Below are positions 1 through 7,770 of a stretch of DNA of 64,000 bases, piece after piece; within the stretch, counting starts at the first letter, position 1; every line of letters begins with the position of its first letter. Under the pieces are notes generated by a model. The model was given only the letters and a program-made list of their open reading frames with translations, was not told where the DNA came from and ran no database searches. The position numbers were made by a program, and so were the translations under genes. The DNA comes from Kordia algicida (lineage in GTDB: Bacteria > Bacteroidota > Bacteroidia > Flavobacteriales > Flavobacteriaceae): NCBI RefSeq assembly GCF_051013375.1, contig NZ_CP142125.1. One strand, written 5' to 3'.

Positions 1-648
1 ATGCTAACATTGAATGGCAAGAAGATGTCTAAATCAACAGATAATAATATTCTTCCAGGTGAAATTTTCTCTGGAGAAAGTACACATTTATCCAAAGGAT
101 TTGCTCCAAGCGTCGCTCGTTTCTTTATGATGCAAGCACACTACAGAAGCATTCTTGATTTTAGCAATAATGCTTTGTTGGCTTCAGAAAAAGGCTACAA
201 TAAGCTAATGGAAGCTATGACAACTCTTGAAAACTTAAAGCCTATTGGCGACAAGACAAGTTTTAATCTTTCTGTGTGGAAACGCAACTGTTATAACGCA
301 TTGAACGACGATTTTAACACACCAATTTTGATTGCAGATTTGTTTGAAGCTGTAAAGTTCATCAATCAATTAAAAGATGGAAAAGCTACTATTTTAGCAG
401 AAAGTTTGGCGGAATTAAAAAAATGTATGCACGCATTTGTGTTTGAAATTTTAGGCTTAGAGCAACCTAATGCTTCTTCTGATGATGGCGATGCGCTTTC
501 TGGTGTAGTTGAATTGTTAATTAATATGAGAACCGAAGCACGCGCCAACAAAGATTTTGCAACTTCTGATAAAATTCGTGATGAGTTGTTAGCTTTAGGA
601 ATTCAGTTGAAAGATGGAAAAGATGGCACTTCTTTTTCGCGAGCATAA
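1..648 (+). CDS. cysS: Cysteinyl-tRNA synthetase, C-terminal part (cut by window edge)
   Basis: Charges tRNA-Cys with cysteine in the cytoplasm. The visible 215 residues begin just before the KMSKS ATP-binding loop (residues 8-12), so the Rossmann core with the HIGH motif and the zinc ligands lies outside the window. The rest is the helical region that packs on the tRNA anticodon stem, ending in a basic tail. CysS is usually about 490 residues, so over half is missing and the ATG at base 1 is internal, not a start. A hairpin terminator follows the stop, separating it from yidD. The KMSKS loop and its helical context make the assignment firm. Confidence 0.93.
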   Translation: MLTLNGKKMSKSTDNNILPGEIFSGESTHLSKGFAPSVARFFMMQAHYRSILDFSNNALLASEKGYNKLMEAMTTLENLKPIGDKTSFNLSVWKRNCYNALNDDFNTPILIADLFEAVKFINQLKDGKATILAESLAELKKCMHAFVFEILGLEQPNASSDDGDALSGVVELLINMRTEARANKDFATSDKIRDELLALGIQLKDGKDGTSFSRA

Positions 649-674
649 ATAGTAATATAAAAACATACAAATCA

Positions 675-705
675 AACTCCGTTTACACAGCGGAGTTGAT
701 TTTTT
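675..705 (+). terminator. Intrinsic terminator after cysS
   Basis: A 7-bp stem (AACTCCG / CGGAGTT, 675-681 and 691-697) with a 9-nt loop is followed by GAT and a run of T. It lies 27 bases after the cysS stop and points the same way. Confidence 0.75.
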
Positions 706-748
706 CTGACCATTAAAAATACAACTTAGTAGTTTTAGCAAAAAATAC

Positions 749-1000
749 ATGAAGATTAAAAAGATACTTATTTATCCTTTCTTATTAATCATCCGTTTTT
801 ATCAAGCGGCAATTTCTCCGTACACGCCTGCTACTTGCCGTTACACACCAACCTGCTCACACTACACCGCAGAAGCATTGAAAAAACACGGATTGTTTCG
901 CGGTGGAAAATTAGCCATCAAACGTATTTTTAGCTGTCATCCTTTTGGCGGAAGTGGTTACGATCCTGTGCCAGATGAATTACCTAAAAAAAAGCGTTAA
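749..1000 (+). CDS. yidD: YidD membrane protein insertion efficiency factor
   Basis: Small inner-membrane-associated protein that assists YidC-dependent insertion of membrane proteins. At 83 residues it has the usual family length. It shows an amphipathic N-terminal helix (residues 5-20) and then the signature region around residues 28-70: the CRYTPTCSHYTAEA segment with paired cysteines, the GGKLAIKRIFSCHPFGGSGYDPVP segment, and a Lys/Arg tail. In many bacteria yidD sits beside rnpA and yidC. Here it is alone between cysS and lgt, and yidC is some 37 kb away on the other strand. The start is the only ATG in a good position. The family call is firm. Confidence 0.93.
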   Translation: MKIKKILIYPFLLIIRFYQAAISPYTPATCRYTPTCSHYTAEALKKHGLFRGGKLAIKRIFSCHPFGGSGYDPVPDELPKKKR

Positions 1001-1087
1001 ATTTCCTACTACAGACTATACACGTCTTCTAACATCGTCTTTAATTTAAGTTTTTTACAAATAACATTCCTTTAGCATTTGCATCCT

Positions 1088-1116
1088 TTGATTTCCGTTT
1101 GGTTTGCCTATATTTA
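1088..1116 (+). promoter_or_regulatory. Probable promoter of lgt
   Basis: TTG at 1088-1090, an 18-bp spacer, and TATATTTA at 1109-1116 approximate the Bacteroidota vegetative promoter (TTG, about 19 bp, TAnnTTTG). The -7 box differs at its last base. The ATG at 1127 follows closely, which leaves a very short leader. The second in-frame ATG at 1139 could be the true start if transcription begins near 1121. Confidence 0.45.
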
Positions 1117-1126
1117 CACTTTATAA

Positions 1127-2014
1127 ATGACACCAAATATGCACTTACTAAGTATCAACTGGAATCCTAGCGAAATTTTACTAGAATTGGGTCCGATTCA
1201 AATACGATATTACAGCTTAATGTTTATTATTGCTTTTAGTTTAGGATATTACATTACCAAAAAGATTTATGAAGCAGAAGGAATTCCGCTAAAGTATTTA
1301 GATTCTTTATTTATGTACACGGTAATTGCCACGTTACTTGGTGCGCGCTTGGGAGAAGTTTTCTTCTACAACTGGGATTATTACCAGAATCATTTAGTTG
1401 AAATTTTACTTCCTATTAAAGAAGATCCTAATGCGACATTGTTCGGTTTTATTGATGGTTATAAGTTTACTGGTTTTGCAGGTTTGGCGAGTCATGGAGC
1501 TGCCATCGGAATTATTATCGCGATGTATTTATACCGACGCAAATATCAGTATAAAACTTTACTTTGGATTTTAGATAAAATAGTAATTGCTGTAGCCATT
1601 GGTGGTGTTTTTGTGCGTATTGGAAACTTCTTTAATTCTGAAATTGTTGGAAAAGCAACCAATTCTGATTTTGGAGTTGTTTTCCAGGGAAGAAATGAGA
1701 GTTTTGCACGTCATCCAGCACAATTGTATGAAGCATTTTGTTACATTTTTGTGTTTGCCATTTTATGGTATGTATATTGGAAAACGGAAAAGAAAAAGAA
1801 ACACGGTTATATTTTTGGATTGTTTTTAGTGCTTTTATGGACAGTTCGCTTCTTTGTGGAGTTTGTAAAAGAAAGTCAAGGTGGATTTGAAGATCAGCTT
1901 GGCGATATTTTATCTACAGGACAATGGTTGAGCATTCCTTTTATCATTGTTGGTTTCTACTTTATGTTTAGACCTACCAAACCGTATCAAGAAGAAAAAA
2001 CTACAACTGCCTGA
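1127..2014 (+). CDS. lgt: Prolipoprotein diacylglyceryl transferase
   Basis: Transfers diacylglycerol from phosphatidylglycerol to the lipobox cysteine of prelipoproteins in the inner membrane, the first step of lipoprotein maturation. At 295 residues it has normal family length, with about seven membrane helices. The signature near residues 160-185 (VFVRIGNFFNSEIVGKAT), the HPAQLYEAF segment near residue 200 and the SHGAAIGI stretch near residue 125 are Lgt motifs. The next gene overlaps its stop by one base and is itself a lipoprotein, so the two are translationally coupled. A second ATG four codons in is an alternative start. At least six lipoproteins in this window would be Lgt substrates. 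Confidence 0.95.
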   Translation: MTPNMHLLSINWNPSEILLELGPIQIRYYSLMFIIAFSLGYYITKKIYEAEGIPLKYLDSLFMYTVIATLLGARLGEVFFYNWDYYQNHLVEILLPIKEDPNATLFGFIDGYKFTGFAGLASHGAAIGIIIAMYLYRRKYQYKTLLWILDKIVIAVAIGGVFVRIGNFFNSEIVGKATNSDFGVVFQGRNESFARHPAQLYEAFCYIFVFAILWYVYWKTEKKKKHGYIFGLFLVLLWTVRFFVEFVKESQGGFEDQLGDILSTGQWLSIPFIIVGFYFMFRPTKPYQEEKTTTA

Positions 2015-2493
2015 TGAAAAAGATTGTGTGTTTACTTTGTTTTGCTGTGGCGATGGTTTCCTGTGGCGATTCTAATGAAAATAAAAAAATAAAAACCGTT
2101 GAAATTAAGTTTACTAAAGAAGGCGAATTGACACTTTCTAAGGCTAATGGAGACGATATTGTAACACTTGATATAGAATTTGCTGAAACGAATTACGAAC
2201 GTGAAACCGGATTAATGTATCGTACTTCGATGAAACAAAACCAAGGAATGCTTTTTATTTTTGAAACTGAGTTTCCAAGAAGTTTTTACATGAAAAACAC
2301 CTATATTCCTTTGGATATTATTTATTTAGATAAGGATAAAAAAATAGTGAGTTTTCAAGAAAATGCACAACCTATGAATGTAGAAGGTTTGCCTTCAGAA
2401 GTTCCTGCCATGTACGTTTTGGAAGTAAATGCTGGTTTGGCGGAAAAATGGTTGCTGGAAATTGGCGACAGCATTACGTTTGTAAAAGACTAA
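2014..2493 (+). CDS. DUF192 family lipoprotein
   Basis: 159 residues. A type II signal peptide ends at a lipobox (AMVSC, Cys 17), so the mature protein is probably anchored to a membrane facing the periplasm. Residues 45-155 form a DUF192 domain, recognisable by the ETGLMYRTSM, FEFP-like MLFIFETEFPRSFYMKNTYIPLDIIY and VLEVNAG segments. DUF192 proteins are small beta-barrels of unknown biochemical role. The start codon overlaps the lgt stop by one base (TGATG), so its translation is coupled to lgt. The family call is secure; the function is not known. Confidence 0.85.
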   Translation: MKKIVCLLCFAVAMVSCGDSNENKKIKTVEIKFTKEGELTLSKANGDDIVTLDIEFAETNYERETGLMYRTSMKQNQGMLFIFETEFPRSFYMKNTYIPLDIIYLDKDKKIVSFQENAQPMNVEGLPSEVPAMYVLEVNAGLAEKWLLEIGDSITFVKD

Positions 2494-2757
2494 ATGAATA
2501 AAAGTGCCTTTTATAAAATACTGCAAGTAGTCTTTGGAATTATCACAGCACTTTGCATGCTATTTTTAAGCCTGATTATATCGTTTAGAATTGAACATTT
2601 TTCAATTTTTATTATTGCTTTATTCATATTAGCCATTACCACAATTTATTTTATGTTAGTAAGGAAATATGCGCTATTTGTCACAGGTATGATTATAGGA
2701 ATTTTCATTTTTTTTGGCGCTATCTTTATTTTATTCCAAGATCGCGGGTTTCACTAA
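2494..2757 (+). CDS. Small two- or three-helix membrane protein, unknown
   Basis: 87 residues, almost entirely hydrophobic, with helices near residues 8-29, 34-54 and 60-81 separated by short charged turns (SFRIEH, VRKYA). It starts at the base directly after the DUF192 stop (TAA-ATG), so it belongs to the lgt operon. I recognise no family. Its layout and several residues match the next gene (FGI..AL...FL.L near the start, and K..(F)VxGMxIG near the end), which suggests a tandem duplicate. The function is unknown. Confidence 0.65.
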   Translation: MNKSAFYKILQVVFGIITALCMLFLSLIISFRIEHFSIFIIALFILAITTIYFMLVRKYALFVTGMIIGIFIFFGAIFILFQDRGFH

Positions 2758-2775
2758 AACTAAAACAGAACTACT

Positions 2776-3021
2776 TTGAAAACCCTCAATATTCTTTTTG
2801 GTATCGCATTAGCACTTGGCATTCCATTTTTAGGATTAATAACAACTTCTAAAGTTAATGATGTAGCTGCCGTAATTATTACACTTATCATCACTCCTAT
2901 TTTAGGAATATATTTCAGATGGTTTTCCAAACATAAATTTGTTGGGATTGGCATGCTCATCGGATTGATTCCTTTAAGCGTTTTGGTATGCGCATTTGTT
3001 ATAGCAAGCAAACTTCATTAG
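2776..3021 (+). CDS. Small membrane protein, likely paralogue of the preceding gene
   Basis: 81 residues with hydrophobic segments near 4-24, 29-47 and 54-78. The start is taken as TTG at 2776 because no ATG precedes the first helix. The gene begins 18 bases after the preceding stop and ends the lgt operon. LFGIALALGIPFLGL at the N-terminus aligns with VFGIITALCMLFLSL of the previous protein, and KFVGIGMLIGL aligns with ALFVTGMIIGI. No known family is recognised. The exact start is the least certain part of the call. Confidence 0.55.
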   Translation: MKTLNILFGIALALGIPFLGLITTSKVNDVAAVIITLIITPILGIYFRWFSKHKFVGIGMLIGLIPLSVLVCAFVIASKLH

Positions 3022-3136
3022 GCAATTCACTTTTATTTACAGGTCGAAATATATAAATCGCGAGAAGCTTCTTTGTGTTTCTTACAAGGGTTTTTATAGT
3101 TTCGTTTCAAGTTTAACTTAACACATTATTTTACGT

Positions 3137-3358
3137 ATGAAAAAGCAACGATTAAAAGCGCTGAATTTAAAGAAAGAATCAGTTTCTAGTTTGGCTTCTA
3201 GAAAAGCTGTAGGTGGATTGGCGCCAACAACTATGAATTCAAACATTACATGTCAAATTCCAAGTCTTTGTGGCTCATTTGATTTGTGCGATGCAACTAT
3301 TAATTCAGAAAATACCATTTGTGCTACAAGACCACCTGCATGTGGTGGCGCAAGATAA
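3137..3358 (+). CDS. GG-leader peptide precursor (lanthipeptide-like), P1
   Basis: 73 residues. The N-terminal part is a charged amphipathic leader, MKKQRLKALNLKKESVSSLA, followed by a double-glycine site at residues 26-27 (AVGG). The core after it is rich in Thr/Ser and holds five cysteines (CQIPSLCGSFDLCD, then one Cys in ICATRPP and one in ACGG). This matches the leader type of class I lanthipeptide and GG-Bacteroidales natural-product precursors, but no LanB, LanC or exporter is nearby. It has its own terminator and is followed by a second precursor. That it is modified and exported is an inference. Confidence 0.7.
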   Translation: MKKQRLKALNLKKESVSSLASRKAVGGLAPTTMNSNITCQIPSLCGSFDLCDATINSENTICATRPPACGGAR

Positions 3359-3398
3359 GTTCCCTAGTGCAATACAATATGTTTAGCAAATGAGAAAG

Positions 3399-3429
3399 GT
3401 CGTTATTCTTTTGAATAGCGGCTTTTTTT
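3399..3429 (+). terminator. Intrinsic terminator after precursor P1
   Basis: The stem CGTTATTC / GAATAGCG (3401-3408 and 3413-3420, one G-T pair, two further outer pairs) with a TTTT loop is followed by seven T. It lies 40 bases after the P1 stop. Confidence 0.8.
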
Positions 3430-3517
3430 AGCTTCAAAAATAAATTTTATGGTATTTCCGTAACAAAGTATACTTCCAACTCTTTAATTTTAAGTATAAC
3501 TTTAAAATTATTATATC

Positions 3518-3679
3518 ATGAAAACTAAGAATTTGAAAAACTTATCATTGAACAAAACAGCAATTTCTCACTTAGCATCACAAAAACTTGTTGGTGGTGC
3601 ACCAACAACACATAAAACAAATGTGACGTGCGGAGGCATTTGCGATAACTCTGTTATTATTTGTGATAACGAGAGATAA
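3518..3679 (+). CDS. GG-leader peptide precursor (lanthipeptide-like), P2, 53 codons
   Basis: A 53-residue gene read directly from the sequence: ATG at 3518, TAA at 3677. The leader MKTKNLKNLSLNKTAISHLA closely parallels P1, and the double glycine is at residues 26-27 (LVGG). The core APTTHKTNVTCGGICDNSVI with three Cys and four Thr is compatible with lanthionine-type or disulfide crosslinks. P1 and P2 share the motif SHLAS/SSLAS and LVGG/AVGG, so they are tandem paralogues, each with its own terminator. The shortness of the gene means automatic annotation may miss it. Confidence 0.68.
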   Translation: MKTKNLKNLSLNKTAISHLASQKLVGGAPTTHKTNVTCGGICDNSVIICDNER

Positions 3680-3706
3680 AATTTTTACACAGAATATCTC
3701 AAATGA

Positions 3707-3734
3707 AAAACGCCACTCAATTGAGTGGCGTTTT
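3707..3734. terminator. Bidirectional terminator between P2 and secDF
   Basis: A perfect palindrome with CGCCACTC / GAGTGGCG arms around AATT (3711-3730) is flanked by A-run and T-run. It lies between convergent P2 and secDF and can stop transcription from both sides. Confidence 0.88.
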
Positions 3735-3769
3735 CTATATATAAATTGAACACTATCATTTACATAATG

Positions 3770-6700
3770 TTATGCTTCAACTTCTTCTAATCCTTTGTTG
3801 ATATCTCCTTTTTTGATGGTATCAAACATAATTGGTGTTGCAATGAACATCGATGAGTATGTACCTACAATTACACCTACAATTAAGGCAAACATGAATC
3901 CTCGAATAGATTCTCCACCAAAGATAAAGATCGCTAATAATACTACTAATGTAGTTAATGATGTATTTAACGTTCTACTTAATGTACTATTTAAGGCAGC
4001 GTTTACAACTTTACTTAGTTTCCAGTCTGGACGCTCATCCATAAATTCACGAATTCTATCAAATACTACCACGGTATCATTCAGCGAGTATCCAATTACC
4101 GTTAGGATTGCCGCAATGAATGCTTGGTTGATTTCCATGGTAAATGGCACATATTTCCACGCAAGTGAGAAGATACCTAATACGATTAATACATCATGGA
4201 ATACGGCAGTAACTGCCCCAAGAGAGAATTGCCATCTTCTAAATCGTAGTAAGATATACAAGAATACAACTACTAACGAACCTAATACTGCCCAGAAAGA
4301 ATCTTTTTTGATATCATCGGCAATGGTTGGTCCTACTTTAACAGATTGCATGATTCCTACAGTTTTGTCTTCTGCTCCATCTACGAAGTCTACGTACTTC
4401 ATGTCGCTTGGTAAAAATTTACTTAAACCATTGAATAACATCTCTTTGATTTCGTCATCAACTTCAGTTCCTGTTTCGTCAACTTTATATTTAGTGGTGA
4501 TTTTCAACTGATTTTCTCCTCCAAATGTTTTTACTTCTGGCGAGTTTTCTGAACCAAAAATAGCTGTAAGGTCTTGTTTAACATCTTGCGCACTTACATC
4601 ATTAGCAAAACGTACTTGGTACGAACGTCCTCCAACAAAGTCAACACCTTGATTCAATTTGCTACCAAATAACATTGACGACAAACCAATTGCGATTACA
4701 ATACCAGAGATTACGTAAGCAATTTTACGCTTCTTTAAGAACGATACATTCATATTTCTGAATAAGTTCTTTGTAACTCCTGTAGAGAAGTCTAAGTTGT
4801 TTCCTTTCCCAATATACCAGTCAATCAATAATCTTGTGATAAAGATTGCTGTAAATAATGATGTTCCAATACCGATTAATAACGTTGTTGCGAAACCTTT
4901 GATTGGTCCTGTTCCGAATAAGAATAAGATTAAGGCTGTTAAACCAGTTGTAATGTTGGCATCAAAGATAGAAGACATTGCTCCTTTCCAGCTAAATGCA
5001 TGCTTGATTGCTTCTTGCAGCGATTGCCCTTTGGCAAGTTCTTCACGAACTCTTTCAAATAGAAGCACGTTTGCATCCACCGACATACCAATAGTTAATA
5101 CAATACCTGCAATACCTGGCAATGTCAATACGGCACCTAAGTTTGATAATACACCAAATATTAATAAGATGTTGAATGCTAAGGCAATGTCTGCAAAAAG
5201 ACCTGCTCTACCATAATAGAATATCATCCATACCAATACCAATCCTAAAGCGATTAGGAACGACATTAAACCACTATCAATTGCTTCTTGACCAAGTGAA
5301 GGTCCAACAATTTCTGATTGTAAGATATCTGCTCTTGCTGGTAATTTACCTGCTCTTAATACGTTTGCTAAATCTTGCGCTTCTTCAATTGTAAATTGTC
5401 CAGAGATTTCAGTGTTTCCACCAGAAATTTTACCGTTTGATACTCCTGGAGCAGAGTATACAATGTTATCTAATACAACTGCAATGTTTACTCTTTCGTT
5501 GTAAACTTCTTCTGTTAAGTTTTCCCATTGTTTTGCTCCAATACCATTCATCTGCATGTTAACGCTTGGCTTACTGTACTGATCGTATCCTTGTGAAGCA
5601 CCATCAACAACATCACCTTTCATTTGTGGCTCTGCTTTGTTTCCTTTTCTTTTACCGTCTAACGCGTATAATTCATACATTCCGTTAGTAGGTTCTTTTC
5701 CGAAAGCAAAACGTACGTAACGTAATTCTGCTGGAGTTACTTGCTTTAAAATGTCATTTGATAATAATGACATGATAGTGTCTTTATCTTCTTCTTTAGC
5801 AAATCCAATAATTCCACCACCTGCATTTGCAAGTCTTAATTTGTCTAATAAAGGATTGATAACGTTTAAGGAATCTTCTTCTGTAGAAGTTAATAATGCA
5901 TCTTGATCTGCATCATCTTCTCCTTCATTTTCTGTTGCATCGTCTGCTTTTTGTGTATCTTTTGAATATCCTGGAAGTTCTTTTAATTTTTCATTTACTG
6001 AAAATAAGTATGAACTTAGTTTAGCGTTGTCATTGTAAGTTTTCCAGAATTGAAGTTCTGCTGTTCTTTGTAATAGTTTTTCAATACGTATTACATCTTT
6101 CGCTCCTGGCAATTCAATTAAGATACGTCCTGAAGTTCCCAAACGCTGAATGTTTGGTTGCGTAACACCAAATTGGTCAATACGTTTGTTTAATACTTCT
6201 TTTGCAGAAACGATAGATTGATCTACTTTTCTTCTAATGACATTTTTAACAACATCATCTGGCGTATTGAACGTTTCTTTTTTGAATTCTTCTCTCAACG
6301 CTGCTGTGTAGAAAATATCTGTGTCAGCTAGTTTTAAACCTTCAGTATTTAATTCGTCAAACGCTCTAAAGAAAGATTCTACATAGTCTTCTTGTGCATC
6401 TTTTTGTAGTTCATCTGCTCTTTCTAAAGCTTTGTTGAATGTTTCGTTTTCTGTATTGTTTGCCAATCCTTTTAGGATGTCTTTTACAGAAACTTGAAGA
6501 ATTACGTTGATTCCACCTTTAAGGTCAAGTCCTTTATTTAATTCTTTTTCTTTTGCTTCACTGTAAGTGAATTTTGCAAACCCAAAATTGATTGGTTCAT
6601 TTCTATCAATTGAGTCTAAGTATGCTTTTTCTACAATACTTCTCGCTTCTGCGTTTGCTCTTGTATCGGTACCATCTGCTGCTTTTGGCACTTGCGTTAC

Positions 6701-6817
6701 CGCATACGTTTTTGCTTCATTTTCAATTTTATTCGTGATAAACGTAAACGATAATTGGTAAATACTTACCAATCCGAATAAAAGTGCAAATAATTTTACT
6801 AATCCTTTGTTTTGCAT
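3770..6817 (-). CDS. secDF: Fused SecDF protein translocase subunit
   Basis: Proton-driven accessory subunit of the Sec translocon that pulls preproteins through on the periplasmic side. At 1015 residues it is SecD and SecF in one chain, as is usual in Bacteroidota. The first TM helix is at residues 7-26. The large periplasmic P1 domain (about 75-520) carries LDLKGGINVILQV, the GAKDVIRIEKLLQRTAELQFW segment and the NIAVVLDNIVYSAPGV head region. Then come the SecD membrane bundle (about 525-690), a second periplasmic loop starting GVDFVGGRSYQVRF (about 740-850), and the SecF membrane bundle with LNDTVVVFDRIRE. A strong promoter lies upstream. The next two genes may be SecD P1 derivatives. Confidence 0.96.
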   Translation of the reverse strand: MQNKGLVKLFALLFGLVSIYQLSFTFITNKIENEAKTYAVTQVPKAADGTDTRANAEARSIVEKAYLDSIDRNEPINFGFAKFTYSEAKEKELNKGLDLKGGINVILQVSVKDILKGLANNTENETFNKALERADELQKDAQEDYVESFFRAFDELNTEGLKLADTDIFYTAALREEFKKETFNTPDDVVKNVIRRKVDQSIVSAKEVLNKRIDQFGVTQPNIQRLGTSGRILIELPGAKDVIRIEKLLQRTAELQFWKTYNDNAKLSSYLFSVNEKLKELPGYSKDTQKADDATENEGEDDADQDALLTSTEEDSLNVINPLLDKLRLANAGGGIIGFAKEEDKDTIMSLLSNDILKQVTPAELRYVRFAFGKEPTNGMYELYALDGKRKGNKAEPQMKGDVVDGASQGYDQYSKPSVNMQMNGIGAKQWENLTEEVYNERVNIAVVLDNIVYSAPGVSNGKISGGNTEISGQFTIEEAQDLANVLRAGKLPARADILQSEIVGPSLGQEAIDSGLMSFLIALGLVLVWMIFYYGRAGLFADIALAFNILLIFGVLSNLGAVLTLPGIAGIVLTIGMSVDANVLLFERVREELAKGQSLQEAIKHAFSWKGAMSSIFDANITTGLTALILFLFGTGPIKGFATTLLIGIGTSLFTAIFITRLLIDWYIGKGNNLDFSTGVTKNLFRNMNVSFLKKRKIAYVISGIVIAIGLSSMLFGSKLNQGVDFVGGRSYQVRFANDVSAQDVKQDLTAIFGSENSPEVKTFGGENQLKITTKYKVDETGTEVDDEIKEMLFNGLSKFLPSDMKYVDFVDGAEDKTVGIMQSVKVGPTIADDIKKDSFWAVLGSLVVVFLYILLRFRRWQFSLGAVTAVFHDVLIVLGIFSLAWKYVPFTMEINQAFIAAILTVIGYSLNDTVVVFDRIREFMDERPDWKLSKVVNAALNSTLSRTLNTSLTTLVVLLAIFIFGGESIRGFMFALIVGVIVGTYSSMFIATPIMFDTIKKGDINKGLEEVEA

Positions 6818-6852
6818 TATTCAATGTTTTTGGTCAAATTTTTTAAAACGAG

Positions 6853-6883
6853 CAAATATATAATTTACCGTATCATCTGACAA
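6853..6883 (-). promoter_or_regulatory. Promoter of secDF
   Basis: Read on the minus strand: TTG (6883-6881), a 20-bp spacer, then TATATTTG (6860-6853). This is a full match to the Bacteroidota sigma-A consensus. It lies 36 bases upstream of the secDF ATG. Confidence 0.75.
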
Positions 6884-7027
6884 TTATTTTTTAATGTGTT
6901 TTTGATTGAGATGTTTTGTGCCATTCTAATAGTATTAACGACACTTTATTCGCGCTATTCATTCTTTTGTATTGAGAATGAAGCACGATTGCATGATAAA
7001 ATACTTTCGTAAATGTTTTGAAATTAT

Positions 7028-7654
7028 TTAAGAATGCATTGCAGCAAAAGGTCCTGCGCGCACATCTGGAATTTCGTATGAAGTGTTTTCTTTTGGAATT
7101 GCTGTATAACTAGATTCTGTATACGCTAAAGCAATTGTATGTTTTACTTCTCCTGAAATGAAATTGTTTGTGTTAGCAAACGAATTTGGATTTGGAGATT
7201 TGTCGTAATCTTTTTGTAACGATAGAATGAACTTCCCTTGAACTCCTATGAACGGATTTGAAGTTGTATGCAATTCATATACTTCTAGTTTGTATCCTTC
7301 AATGGCAGTATATTCTTGAAATACTACTGTATTGTCATCATCTGTTTGGTTTGGAGATTCGTTGTTTGAAGCAGGAATTTCTTCTAGTAATAACTCTTTG
7401 ATTGCTGCGACATTTTCATCGCTGTAGTATGCAATTTTGAGCGCACCATCTATTTGACGCACTTGAATGTTTGCTACACCTAAAGCTTCCAGTTGTTTTT
7501 TGATGCCATCAATTACTTCTTTTGTTTCCTGCGAAACAGTTTGATTCGTAAATTGAAGTTCAATTTCTTGATTTGGTGCAGGCGTTTGCTCCTTGTAGAA
7601 ACCAAGCAGTGTTAGTAATATGACAAAAGCACTAAGATACCTTTTCGCAAACAT
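7028..7654 (-). CDS. Secreted or membrane-anchored protein of unknown function
   Basis: 208 residues with a hydrophobic N-terminus (residues 6-20) that could be a signal peptide or an anchor. Residues 28-92 read as a small alpha/beta unit (strand EIELQFT, helix KEVIDGIKKQLEALG, strand IQVRQIDGALKIAYYS, helix AIKELLLEE). Its pattern resembles the start of the neighbouring SecD-like lipoprotein. The remainder is polar with no family I recognise. It lies downstream of the lipoprotein gene on the same strand. A -7-like TATATTTG (7666-7659) lies just before the ATG. The function is unknown and the relation to SecD is a weak inference. Confidence 0.6.
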   Translation of the reverse strand: MFAKRYLSAFVILLTLLGFYKEQTPAPNQEIELQFTNQTVSQETKEVIDGIKKQLEALGVANIQVRQIDGALKIAYYSDENVAAIKELLLEEIPASNNESPNQTDDDNTVVFQEYTAIEGYKLEVYELHTTSNPFIGVQGKFILSLQKDYDKSPNPNSFANTNNFISGEVKHTIALAYTESSYTAIPKENTSYEIPDVRAGPFAAMHS

Positions 7655-7671
7655 GCGCCAAATATAAAAAT

Positions 7672-7695
7672 AAAGACTACATAAACGTAGTCTTT
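7672..7695 (-). terminator. Hairpin between the SecD-like lipoprotein and the next gene
   Basis: AAAGACTAC / GTAGTCTTT (7672-7680 and 7687-7695) has a 6-nt loop and a T-rich tail on the minus strand. It probably ends transcription of the 7771-8739 gene. It overlaps the upstream region of the following gene. Confidence 0.6.
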
Positions 7696-7770
7696 TGTGA
7701 ATTAATTTTGCTTTAATGTGTTGAATATTATCCTACTATTGCCAAGGTTTGACTGATGAAATCAACTTTT

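Noticed and set aside
3795..4511. 238-codon plus-strand ORF opposite secDF
   Set aside because: It is antisense to the highly conserved SecF part of secDF and has no protein-like composition or family match.
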